Below, piece after piece: positions 46,785 to 54,791 of a stretch of DNA of 64,000 nt (the first letter of the stretch is position 1; each line of letters begins with the position of its first letter). The DNA comes from Methanomassiliicoccus sp. (GTDB lineage: Archaea > Thermoplasmatota > Thermoplasmata > Methanomassiliicoccales > Methanomassiliicoccaceae). Position numbers and translations under genes: made by a program. Where the stretch lies: assembly GCA_012719175.1 (NCBI GenBank), contig JAAYAX010000004.1, positions 1-64,000 of the forward strand. Reading direction: 5' to 3'. Under the pieces are notes generated by a model that worked only from the letters and a program-made list of their open reading frames with translations, was not told the DNA's origin and did not search any database.

Positions 46785-46800
46785 GACCGCAAGAGCGGTC
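46785..46800. promoter_or_regulatory. 5'-leader hairpin of the cfb operon
   Basis: GACCGC and GCGGTC pair perfectly around a 4-base loop, 22 to 37 bases upstream of the cfbA start. It could influence translation of cfbA or be part of a regulatory leader. Confidence 0.4.
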
Positions 46801-46825
46801 TAGCGGAAATGCACCGGCCCCTTTA

Positions 46826-46835
46826 TTAAGCTTCC
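46826..46835 (-). promoter_or_regulatory. TATA-like promoter element for cfbA
   Basis: On the minus strand an AT-rich TTAATAAAG-type box lies about 65 bases before the cfbA start, giving a predicted transcription start near 46805. It is about 45 bases from the palindrome. Confidence 0.4.
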
Positions 46836-46877
46836 ATTCGAAGGCCGGCGAAGCATCCAGCGTAAATGGAAAATTAG

Positions 46878-46894
46878 TTGGATGATACATCCAA
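46878..46894. promoter_or_regulatory. 17-bp palindrome TTGGATGATACATCCAA
   Basis: TTGGAT and ATCCAA flank five bases in the 189-base spacer between the divergent cfb and hem operons. The same half-sites and spacing recur at 56023-56039 upstream of the CbiQ/CbiO genes. It overlaps the likely BRE/TATA region of the hem operon, so a bound protein could repress hem and affect cfb. NikR-like or other metal regulators are the natural candidates, but none is encoded here. Confidence 0.65.
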
Positions 46895-46895
46895 T

Positions 46896-46916
46896 TAAAT
46901 ACGATGATTGTATTTA
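46896..46916. promoter_or_regulatory. second palindrome TAAATAC-N7-GTATTTA
   Basis: A perfect 7+7+7 inverted repeat directly follows the 17-bp palindrome on the hem side and includes the probable hem TATA box. A further outer pair, CGTAAAT (46861-46867) and ATTTACG (46912-46918), brackets both. Confidence 0.45.
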
Positions 46917-46952
46917 CGTCCTTCACCAATACAGGTTCGACAAGGGGTAACG

Positions 46953-47561
46953 ATGCTACCATTATGGTTAGATCTTAGTAGCCGTAGGGCTGTCGTTTTC
47001 GGCGGCGGCCCCGTGGGAAGGCGGAAGGCCGCTTACTTGGCAGCGGAGGCAGAGGTGGTTGTGGTATCGGAGACCATCGATGGTGACCTGCCCTCCTCAG
47101 TTAGTGCCGTCCAAGGAAGGGCCGAGGACCATCTGGTCGAGATGGTGGGATGGGCGGACCTGGTGGTGGCGGCGACCAACGATCCCGCTCAAAACGAAAA
47201 TATAGCTAGAGAGGCCAAAAGGCAGGGGAAGTGGTGCAACCGTGCTGACGGTGTCTCCACTCTCCTGATACCTTCTGTGGTGGAGAGAGAAAGGTACAAG
47301 GTGGCGGTGTCCACGGAGGGTCGCAGCCCTGGTATGTCCAGGTACCTTCGTCAGGTCCTTGACGAGCACCTGGACCATAAATATGATCTCATGGTCTCCC
47401 TCCAGGAGGAACTCCGTGAGGCGGCCAAGAGGGCGGTCCCGTCCCAAAAGGAACGTGAGCAACGCCTTTGGCAGGTACTCGACGACAGGCGGGTGTGGGA
47501 TCTGCTGGAAAGTGATCCTCAGGAGGCCCGTAGGATCGCCCTTGAGATGGTGGTGAGATAG
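46953..47561 (+). CDS. precorrin-2 dehydrogenase (siroheme synthase N-terminal type)
   Basis: The 202-residue protein has the NAD-binding loop GGGPVG at about 17-22 and the fold of CysG-N/Met8 enzymes. It oxidises precorrin-2 to sirohydrochlorin, the substrate for cfbA. It lacks the methyltransferase part of CysG. The ATG at 46953 is preferred to 46908 on the basis of the family N-terminus. It ends with TAG immediately followed by the ATG of hemA in the same frame. First gene of the tetrapyrrole operon. Confidence 0.9.
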   Translation: MLPLWLDLSSRRAVVFGGGPVGRRKAAYLAAEAEVVVVSETIDGDLPSSVSAVQGRAEDHLVEMVGWADLVVAATNDPAQNENIAREAKRQGKWCNRADGVSTLLIPSVVERERYKVAVSTEGRSPGMSRYLRQVLDEHLDHKYDLMVSLQEELREAAKRAVPSQKEREQRLWQVLDDRRVWDLLESDPQEARRIALEMVVR

Positions 47562-48872
47562 ATGGAGTCCATACTTAGCGCGCATATCACGCACAAGCAG
47601 GCTAGTGTGGCCGACATGGAAAGTTTGGGTAAGGTGGACCCGGAGCTGATGATGAGGAACGCCCTCTCCCTCCCGGGGACCACTGAATGTCTGGTACTTC
47701 GCACCTGCAACCGAATGGAGATTTACCTTGCTACCAGTGACTTGAACGCCACGCGCAAGGGCCTCGAGGACATGATCAACGCCCTGGTACCATTTGACGC
47801 CGAGCAGAACTTGGTGCAGTACCTCAATGGGAAGGAGTCGGTGAGACACATCCTCAGGGTGTCCAGCGGCCTGGAGTCCCTCATCGTGGGGGAGGACCAG
47901 ATCCAATGTCAGGTAAAGGAGGCCTTCGACCTGGCGAAGCGCCATGGCAGTATGGGGCCGGTCCTCACTATAGTGTTCCAGAAGGCCATCTCGGTGGGGA
48001 AGATGGTCCGCAGCAGGACCAACGTCAACAAGGGGTGCGTGTCCATGGGCACGGCAGCCGTGGAGCTTGCCGAGGAGAAGGTGGGTTCCCTCACCGACAA
48101 GAACATCCTGGTGGTGGGGGCGGGGGAGATGGCCGATCTTATTGCCAAGCATCTCGTGGGCAAGGGGCCAAAGGCCGTGTTCGTATCCAACCGCACCTAC
48201 TCCCGGGCGGTGGAGCTTGCCTGGGCGCTCAACGGAAAAGCGGTGCGGTTCGACAGCCTCTTGGAGTTCTTCTCGCGGGCGGACGTGGTTTTGGTGGCCA
48301 CCTCGGCCTCTCATATGATCATAACTCCCGCGCATGTGCGCAAGGCTCAGGACCTCAGGAAGGTGGACGGAAAGATCCTGATTATCGACGTCAGCTTCCC
48401 CCGCAACGTGGATCCACAGGTCGCCTACCTGGAGGGAGTGGAGCTTTACGATATCGACGGCCTGAGAGGAAAGGCCGAGGAAAATCTCCTTAAGCGTCGC
48501 TCCGAGATAAGGAGCGCAGAGCTCATAATCACCCAGGAGCTAGACTCCCTCGGGGAGCGTATGAAGGAGATGAAGGCCAATGAGATCCTCGGCCAGCTTT
48601 ACAGCAAGTACTTCAGCCTCCGGGACCGCGAAGTCAGGAAGGCCTTGAATCGTCTGTCCTCAGGACAGGAGCCTGCTGAGGTCGTCCTCAAGGAGTTCGC
48701 GGACGTGTTGACCAGAAAGTTCCTAGCGGATCCCACCGTGGCGTTGAAGGACGCCTGCCGCATAGGTAACGAGGATGTTTTCGAGAAGGTGCAAAGTTTG
48801 TTCAAATTGGAAGGTGTTTCGATTGTTCCCACAGAGCAGGGCCCGAAGGCTGCGAGCGAGACCGAACATTAG
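47562..48872 (+). CDS. hemA: glutamyl-tRNA reductase
   Basis: The 436-residue enzyme has the catalytic TCNRxE motif with Cys49, the NADPH loop GAGEMADL near 185 and the C-terminal dimerisation helices. It reduces glutamyl-tRNA to glutamate-1-semialdehyde, the committed step of C5-type tetrapyrrole synthesis. It abuts the precorrin-2 dehydrogenase gene with no gap and in the same frame, separated only by one TAG. Its own stop is also TAG, located 50 bases inside hemB. Confidence 0.95.
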   Translation: MESILSAHITHKQASVADMESLGKVDPELMMRNALSLPGTTECLVLRTCNRMEIYLATSDLNATRKGLEDMINALVPFDAEQNLVQYLNGKESVRHILRVSSGLESLIVGEDQIQCQVKEAFDLAKRHGSMGPVLTIVFQKAISVGKMVRSRTNVNKGCVSMGTAAVELAEEKVGSLTDKNILVVGAGEMADLIAKHLVGKGPKAVFVSNRTYSRAVELAWALNGKAVRFDSLLEFFSRADVVLVATSASHMIITPAHVRKAQDLRKVDGKILIIDVSFPRNVDPQVAYLEGVELYDIDGLRGKAEENLLKRRSEIRSAELIITQELDSLGERMKEMKANEILGQLYSKYFSLRDREVRKALNRLSSGQEPAEVVLKEFADVLTRKFLADPTVALKDACRIGNEDVFEKVQSLFKLEGVSIVPTEQGPKAASETEH

Positions 48873-49791
48873 GGACCTGGTCCGGGAGACCGAGCTTTCG
48901 GTCCATGACCTGGTGTACCCAATATTCGTTAACGAGAACCTGTCCTCTCCCAGGGAGATTGGTTCAATGCCAGGGGTCCTATCCCTGCCCATCTCACGGG
49001 CGGGGGAGGAGGCCCGATGCGCCGAAAACCTGGGAATCCCGGCAGTGCTCCTCTTCGGAGTACCCAGCAAAAAGGACCCTCGAGGGACTCCCGCGGACGA
49101 CCCCGATGGGGTCGTGCAGAGGGCGATAAGGGAGATGAAGAGGGCATCGGACATCACCATCATCACGGACCTGTGCCTCTGCGAGTACACCGACCACGGC
49201 CACTGTGGAATCATTAACAAAGACGACGTCGATAACGATGCCACCCTCCAGAGGTATGCGGAGGTAGCTGTGAGCCAGGCTAGGGCTGGGGCGGACATGA
49301 TCGCCCCCTCAGGTATGATGGACGGGCAAGTGGCAGCGATAAGGGATGGGTTGGACCAGGCAGGCTTCGAGAGCATACCCATCATGTCCTACGCCGCCAA
49401 GTATGCCTCCTCTTTCTACGGTCCCTTCCGGGACGCCGCCGAGAGCACCCCCCAGCACGGAGACCGAAGGAGCCATCAGATGGACCCGGGGAACGCAAGG
49501 GAGGCGTTCCGGGAGATGAGCTTGGACCTCGAGGAGGGAGCGGACATCCTCATGGTGAAGCCGGCCTTGCCGTACCTGGACATAGTACGGAGGGCCCGGG
49601 ATAAGTTCAATGTCCCCATTGCCGCGTACCAGGTAAGCGGGGAGTACTCGATGATAAAGGCTGCTGCCGCCAACGGGTGGATCGATCACGACGGGGCCAT
49701 GATGGAGTCCTTGCGGTCGATAAAGCGTGCGGGGGCGGAGATCATCATCACCTACTTCGCCAAGGAGGCGGCGAGGATGGTATCGTCATGA
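48823..49791 (+). CDS. hemB: porphobilinogen synthase
   Basis: The 322-residue enzyme condenses two 5-aminolevulinate molecules. Visible are the metal-binding Cys/His cluster CLCEYTDHGHCG at about 122-133 and the Schiff-base lysines in YAAKYAS (about 190) and MVKPALPYLD (about 245). The TTG at 48823 is chosen because GGAAGG lies at the right distance and translation from there gives the standard family start (FPxxRxRRLR, then the VRET block). It therefore overlaps hemA by 50 bases. Confidence 0.95.
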   Translation: MFPQSRARRLRARPNIRDLVRETELSVHDLVYPIFVNENLSSPREIGSMPGVLSLPISRAGEEARCAENLGIPAVLLFGVPSKKDPRGTPADDPDGVVQRAIREMKRASDITIITDLCLCEYTDHGHCGIINKDDVDNDATLQRYAEVAVSQARAGADMIAPSGMMDGQVAAIRDGLDQAGFESIPIMSYAAKYASSFYGPFRDAAESTPQHGDRRSHQMDPGNAREAFREMSLDLEEGADILMVKPALPYLDIVRRARDKFNVPIAAYQVSGEYSMIKAAAANGWIDHDGAMMESLRSIKRAGAEIIITYFAKEAARMVSS

Positions 49792-51062
49792 CCGGAAGAT
49801 CCGAGTGCCTCTATCATAGGGCGCAGAGGGTGATGCCGGGAGGCGTATCCTCTCCGGTGCGGGCGTACCAGCCCTATCCCCGCTACATCGCCGAGGCCCA
49901 GGGGGACCGGATAATCGATGTGGACGGCAATGAGTACATCGACTACTGCATGGCCTTCGGCCCCCTCATACTAGGCCACGCTCACCCGTCCGTCGTCAGC
50001 GCCCTGCAGGCCCAGGCGGGGAAGGGAACGCTCTACGGGGCCCCCATCGAGGCCGAGGCCCAGTTCGCCGAGGACATATCCAGGGAGTACCGCTCCATGG
50101 AGATGCTGCGCTTTGTGAGCACTGGCACCGAGGCGACCATGCACGCCCTGAGGCTGGCGCGCGGCCACACCGGCAGGAAGAAGGTCCTGAAGTTCGAGGG
50201 TTGCTTCCACGGGGCCCACGATGCAGTCCTGGTCAAGGCCGGCTCCGGGGCCACAACCCACGGCGCTCCCAACTCCCTGGGTGTCCTGGAGGAGGTCGCT
50301 TCCAATACTCTCTTGGCAACGTTCAATGATCTGGGCACGGTGGAGCAAGCGCTGAGGGCGAACCGGGGAGAGGTGGCCGCGGTCATCGTCGAACCGGTCA
50401 TGGGCAACGTGGGTCCGGTTCTCCCCTCCGAGGGCTTCATCCAGGGGCTGAGGGAGCTGACGACCGCACACGACACTCTCCTGATCTTCGACGAGGTCAT
50501 CACCGGCTTCCGGCTTTCTATGGGCGGGGCCCAACGTCGCTACGGGATCACCCCGGATATAACCACTCTGGGTAAGATAGCAGGCGGGGGGATGCCCATC
50601 GGAGTGTTCGGCGCCTCCGAGGAGATCATGAGCAAGATATCCCCGCTGGGAAAGGTCTACCAGGCAGGTACATTCTCTGGGAATCCCATGTCCCTCGCCG
50701 CGGGTATGGCCACCGTGAAAGAGCTGCGCGCTCAAGGCCACGAGGGTCTGGACCGCAAGGGCGATCTGATGCGACGTGGCCTTGAGGAGGCGCTTGGCGA
50801 CATGAAAGTGCCGCATCAGGTGGTAGGCATCGGCTCCATGTTCCAGCTCTTCCTCTCGTCCGCCCCGGTGCGGAACTACCGCGAGGCGTTGTCCTCGGAC
50901 AGCGCCATGTTCGACCGCCTCTTCCGCCGCCTTCTGGAGGAGGGTATCTACCTGGCACCCTCGCAGTTCGAGACCAACTTCCTCTCCACGGCTCACACCG
51001 ATGAGGACATTAAAAGAACGGTGGACTCCTTCGCCACATCCCTGAGCGAGGTGTCGGCATGA
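49788..51062 (+). CDS. hemL: glutamate-1-semialdehyde 2,1-aminomutase
   Basis: The 424-residue PLP enzyme shifts the amino group of glutamate-1-semialdehyde to give 5-aminolevulinate. The PLP lysine is in TLGKIAGGG at about 264, and DEVITGFR with the cofactor-binding Asp is at about 237. The ATG overlaps the hemB stop by four bases, so the longer frame to 49677 is rejected. Its stop overlaps hemC by four bases. Confidence 0.95.
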   Translation: MTGRSECLYHRAQRVMPGGVSSPVRAYQPYPRYIAEAQGDRIIDVDGNEYIDYCMAFGPLILGHAHPSVVSALQAQAGKGTLYGAPIEAEAQFAEDISREYRSMEMLRFVSTGTEATMHALRLARGHTGRKKVLKFEGCFHGAHDAVLVKAGSGATTHGAPNSLGVLEEVASNTLLATFNDLGTVEQALRANRGEVAAVIVEPVMGNVGPVLPSEGFIQGLRELTTAHDTLLIFDEVITGFRLSMGGAQRRYGITPDITTLGKIAGGGMPIGVFGASEEIMSKISPLGKVYQAGTFSGNPMSLAAGMATVKELRAQGHEGLDRKGDLMRRGLEEALGDMKVPHQVVGIGSMFQLFLSSAPVRNYREALSSDSAMFDRLFRRLLEEGIYLAPSQFETNFLSTAHTDEDIKRTVDSFATSLSEVSA

Positions 51063-51934
51063 TCCTCGGCACCCGCGGCAGCGCCCTGGCGCTGGCCCAG
51101 ACGAGGATGGTCATGGAGATGCTGGTGGCCCGCAACCCGGACCTGGAGGTAGAGGTGCGGGAGGTCAGGACCATCGGCGACAGGGTGACCGATCGGCCCC
51201 TGTCCACGCTTGGCGGCTACGGGGCCTTCACCAAGGAGCTTGACCAGCGGATAGTGGATGGGGAGATAGACGTTGCTGTCAACAGCCTCAAGGACATGCC
51301 TGTGGACCTTACCCCGGGGACGATGATGGCGGCGGTCCTCCCCAGGGGGCCAGTGGAGGACATGCTCCTATCCGAGGTACCCCTACCAGAGCTTCCCCAA
51401 GGAGCGGTGGTGGGCTCGTCCAGCGTGCGGCGTCGCTCGCTGCTGGAGGCCAAAAGGCCGGACCTGAACGTTCGGGACCTGCGCGGGAACGTGCCCACGC
51501 GCATAAAGAAGTGGAAGGACGGACAGTACGACGCCATAGTGCTGGCCCGGGCAGGGCTAGAGCGGCTGGGCATCACGGAGAAGGGCTATGTCCTGGACCC
51601 CGAGGAGTTCGTTCCTGCCCCGGGCCAGGGGGCCATCGCCCTGGTATGCGCAGAGGACAGTCCTTATCTGCTTGACCTACAGGCTTTAAACCATGAACGG
51701 ACGAGAGCAGAGGTGGAGGCGGAGCGCTACATACTAAAGTCCCTGGGCGGTGGCTGCTCGGTACCCATAGGGGTGTGGGCATCAATGCTCGGGAGCGAGA
51801 TCAGGATAGTCGGTACGGTGACGGGAGGTGCTCACGTGAAAGGTGTTCATATTGACCAGAATGTGCCATTGAGCGATATGGGAACGGAGCTGGACAGGAT
51901 CGCTGACCTGTTGCGTCCAGCGGTGAGGGGATAA
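51059..51934 (+). CDS. hemC: hydroxymethylbilane synthase
   Basis: The 291-residue enzyme polymerises four porphobilinogens to hydroxymethylbilane. It begins with the typical RGSALALAQT block (about 5-14). The dipyrromethane cofactor Cys is seen in GGGCSVP at about 236. The start overlaps hemL by four bases and cobA follows three bases after its stop. Confidence 0.95.
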   Translation: MILGTRGSALALAQTRMVMEMLVARNPDLEVEVREVRTIGDRVTDRPLSTLGGYGAFTKELDQRIVDGEIDVAVNSLKDMPVDLTPGTMMAAVLPRGPVEDMLLSEVPLPELPQGAVVGSSSVRRRSLLEAKRPDLNVRDLRGNVPTRIKKWKDGQYDAIVLARAGLERLGITEKGYVLDPEEFVPAPGQGAIALVCAEDSPYLLDLQALNHERTRAEVEAERYILKSLGGGCSVPIGVWASMLGSEIRIVGTVTGGAHVKGVHIDQNVPLSDMGTELDRIADLLRPAVRG

Positions 51935-51937
51935 GCT

Positions 51938-52681
51938 ATGCCCGGAAAGGTTCACCTTATAGGGGCGGGTCCCGGGGATGCCGGCCTCATCACCGTCAAG
52001 GGAATGGAGATGCTGAGGCAGGCCGATGTGGTGGTTTACGACGAGCTGGCCAACCACGACCTTCTCCAATATGCCCGTACCGGGGCCAAGCTAATAGATG
52101 TGGGGAAGCAGGGTGGACGCCATAAGGTCCCCCAGGACGGCATAAACCAGATCATCGTTGATGAGGCCATGGCCGGTCACTGGGTGGTAAGGTTGAAGGG
52201 CGGTGACCCCTTCCTCTTCGGCCGGGGCGGGGAGGAGGCGGAGGAGCTCCGGAAGGCCGGGATCGATGTACACGTGGTGCCTGGGGTCACCTCGGCCATC
52301 GCAGCCCCGGCGCTGGCAGGGATCCCGGTGACCCACCGGGACCATGCACCCATGGTCACCTTCGTAACCGGTCACGAGCGCGGGGACCGTTCAGACGAGC
52401 GCATCGACTGGGGCGTGCTCGCCCGCACCGGGGGCACCATAGTGATACTGATGGGCATGAGCAACCTGGAGCATAATATGTCGCGCCTCATGGAGGGGGG
52501 CATGAACCCGGCCACCCCTGTGGGGGTCATCCACCGTGGTTCGACACCTCAGCAGAGGGTGGTGATCTCCACCCTATCAGAGGTGGTGAAGGACTGCCGG
52601 GACCAGGGCGTGGGCTCTCCCTCGGTCGTGGTCGTGGGCGATGTGGTGGGCTGTTATGACCGGCTGGGTGATCTGCGATGA
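51938..52681 (+). CDS. cobA: uroporphyrinogen-III C-methyltransferase (SUMT)
   Basis: The 247-residue SAM-dependent enzyme has the IGAGPGD loop at about 6-12, the GGDPFLFGRGGEE block at about 88-100 and the MGM segment near 172. It dimethylates uroporphyrinogen III at C2 and C7 to give precorrin-2, the entry point for F430, siroheme and cobalamin. It sits between hemC and hemD with overlaps or minimal gaps, so the operon ends in precorrin-2 rather than in heme. Confidence 0.95.
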   Translation: MPGKVHLIGAGPGDAGLITVKGMEMLRQADVVVYDELANHDLLQYARTGAKLIDVGKQGGRHKVPQDGINQIIVDEAMAGHWVVRLKGGDPFLFGRGGEEAEELRKAGIDVHVVPGVTSAIAAPALAGIPVTHRDHAPMVTFVTGHERGDRSDERIDWGVLARTGGTIVILMGMSNLEHNMSRLMEGGMNPATPVGVIHRGSTPQQRVVISTLSEVVKDCRDQGVGSPSVVVVGDVVGCYDRLGDLR

Positions 52682-53478
52682 GGCTGGCGGTCATGCGCCC
52701 ACAGGACAAGCTCGACGAGTCTCTCCAGATGGCCAGGGAGAAGGGTTTGGAGGTGATCGCAGCGTCCCCACTGCTGGTGAGCCCTATAGACGGTGTTGAG
52801 GGTGCTACCATGATCGATATGCTTAAGGAGGGCCCCGCCGAGGTGGTGGTCCTGACCAGCACCACGGGGGTGGAGATCCTGGACAGGATATCGGCGCAGG
52901 GAGGTGAGGACCTGGCCTCAATATTGTCAGGAAGCTGCAACATCGCCATCGGGCCGCTCACGGCCAAGGCCATGACGGACAGGGGGATAAGGGTCGACCT
53001 AATTCCCGAAGAACACTCCTCTGAGGGCCTGGTCCGGCAGATGGGGCGGCAGCTGGCAGGCAAGAGGGTGTACCTGCTCCGTTCGTCCCATGGGGAGAGG
53101 TCCCTGTTCGACGGGCTGGTGGAGTGCGGGGCAGAGGTGACGGAGAGAGTCCTGTACCGACTGATCCCGAACCTCGGCAGCCTGGAGCTCAAGTACCTCA
53201 TCGATGAGAGCATGGCAGGGAGGGTGGACGCCTTCGCCTTCACATCAACCCTCTCGGCGGAGACCTACATCAACGCCGCTGAGCTGTCATACCCGCGGGA
53301 GGACATAATCGCCATGCTCAACTCTCACCTGGTCGCGGCCATGGGAGGACCGACTAGGAGGAAGCTGGAAGGGATGGGCATCCGTGTCTCCGTGGTGCCG
53401 GCCAGTGCCACCTTCGCGGCCATGCTAGAAGGGATAACCACATGGAGAGCGCGGTCCCCTACACCTACAGCCTTCTAG
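52678..53478 (+). CDS. hemD: uroporphyrinogen-III synthase
   Basis: The 266-residue protein has the two-lobed pattern of HemD: a TSTTGVE segment near 60 and an FTSTLSAETY segment near 183. It closes and inverts ring D of hydroxymethylbilane. HemD is poorly conserved in general, and the context (overlapping cobA, last in the hem operon) carries much of the call. It ends in TAG and is convergent with the cbiO gene. Confidence 0.9.
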   Translation: MRLAVMRPQDKLDESLQMAREKGLEVIAASPLLVSPIDGVEGATMIDMLKEGPAEVVVLTSTTGVEILDRISAQGGEDLASILSGSCNIAIGPLTAKAMTDRGIRVDLIPEEHSSEGLVRQMGRQLAGKRVYLLRSSHGERSLFDGLVECGAEVTERVLYRLIPNLGSLELKYLIDESMAGRVDAFAFTSTLSAETYINAAELSYPREDIIAMLNSHLVAAMGGPTRRKLEGMGIRVSVVPASATFAAMLEGITTWRARSPTPTAF

Positions 53479-53597
53479 CCGTGAAGCCCTCGATTGGAAG
53501 ATTAGAAGGCTCCTGACGGGGGAAAGTGAGAGAATTTTCAGTAGCTCACACGATCAGGCGGAATGATACAGAGGCTCGATTATACCATAATCAAGGA

Positions 53598-54788
53598 TCA
53601 CGCTCGTTCCTGGTTGGCGCTGGTCTCCGCCCTCAGAACCAGTCCCGTCTTTTCCTCCAATCTCCGCAATTTCGATTCCACCAGCGTTATCAGAGAAGTG
53701 TCTGTGTACAGAAGATACTCGTTGCCCAAGCTTGCCTGGAGGATGGCATTGTCCATGGCATGGAAGGAGTTATGGACGCTAATCTTCCCCTCCCGAATCA
53801 TGCGCCTGGCCTTGGCACCGTAGGCTCCTGAGTACAGTTGAGAATCACTCATCCTTTGTGAGGCCTCCTCGGCCAGGGCCATGCTCTCAGGGTCGTTGAC
53901 ATCGATTATGCGTACCTTGCCCCCCGGCCTCCCTGCCTCCGCCCACACCCCAGAGCTCGGGAAGCATTTCTCCGCCACCTCCATGAGGTTCCTGGGCAGG
54001 GGCACCAGCGGGGTTGCCTTGCGGTGGTGCAACTGCTGGTTCATTAGCACAGGGAAGGGAGGGACGAGCCTCAGGCGGTCCACAAGCCGCTGATCAGCGA
54101 AAAGAACCTCTGGGGTGCCGGAGAAGATGACCTTGCCGCGGTGCAATACCTTCATCTCATCCGCCCATTCGTAAGCGGTCTCCATGTCATGAGTGGACAT
54201 GATCATGGTCATGCCCCGGTGGTTCAGCTCGTCCGATAGCTCGATGAGTTCATGAACCATCTCGGGGTCCAAGCCGGCCGTGGGCTCGTCCATGATGAGC
54301 ACCTTGGGCCTCATGGCAAGAGCTCCCGCGAGTGAGACCCTCTTCCTTTGACCGAAGGAGAGCTGCTGCGTAGGCCTCTCCCTGAGGTCCTCCAGCCAGA
54401 CCAGGTGCAGTGCCTCGTCTATGCGCCTCTCCACCTCCTCCCGGGGCAATCTCAGATTCATGGGTCCAAAGGCCACATCCTCCTCCACAGTAGTGGAGAA
54501 AATCTGGTCATCAGGGTTCTGGAGGACCATGCCCACGTTCTCACGCAGGAAGGAGAGTGAGCGCTTATCGTACCTCACCTCCCTGCCCTCGTAGAGCACC
54601 TTACCGCTCTGAGGCCGGAGGATACCGTTGAACTGGAGGAACAGCGTGCTCTTCCCCGCCCCGTTGGGTCCGAGAAACACCACCTTCCTCCCCCTCTCCA
54701 GGACCATGTCGACGCTGTCTAGGGCAAGGACCTTGTTGGGGTAGGAGAAGCTCAATCCCTTTGTCTGGATGATAGGAACCAGAGACAT
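53598..54788 (-). CDS. cbiO: ECF-type Ni/Co transporter ATPase with C-terminal extension
   Basis: The 396-residue ABC ATPase has Walker A GPNGAGKST near 40-48, signature LSFGQRKRVS near 143-152, Walker B VLIMDEPTAGLD near 164 and the switch His STHD near 199. The first 275 residues are a normal CbiO/NikO unit. A further 120 residues form an extra domain unknown to me, possibly regulatory or metal-responsive. It follows cbiQ by three bases. The next-door F430 genes make nickel, or cobalt for corrinoids, the likely metal; the sequence does not discriminate. Confidence 0.8.
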   Translation of the reverse strand: MSLVPIIQTKGLSFSYPNKVLALDSVDMVLERGRKVVFLGPNGAGKSTLFLQFNGILRPQSGKVLYEGREVRYDKRSLSFLRENVGMVLQNPDDQIFSTTVEEDVAFGPMNLRLPREEVERRIDEALHLVWLEDLRERPTQQLSFGQRKRVSLAGALAMRPKVLIMDEPTAGLDPEMVHELIELSDELNHRGMTMIMSTHDMETAYEWADEMKVLHRGKVIFSGTPEVLFADQRLVDRLRLVPPFPVLMNQQLHHRKATPLVPLPRNLMEVAEKCFPSSGVWAEAGRPGGKVRIIDVNDPESMALAEEASQRMSDSQLYSGAYGAKARRMIREGKISVHNSFHAMDNAILQASLGNEYLLYTDTSLITLVESKLRRLEEKTGLVLRAETSANQERA

Positions 54789-54791
54789 TGT

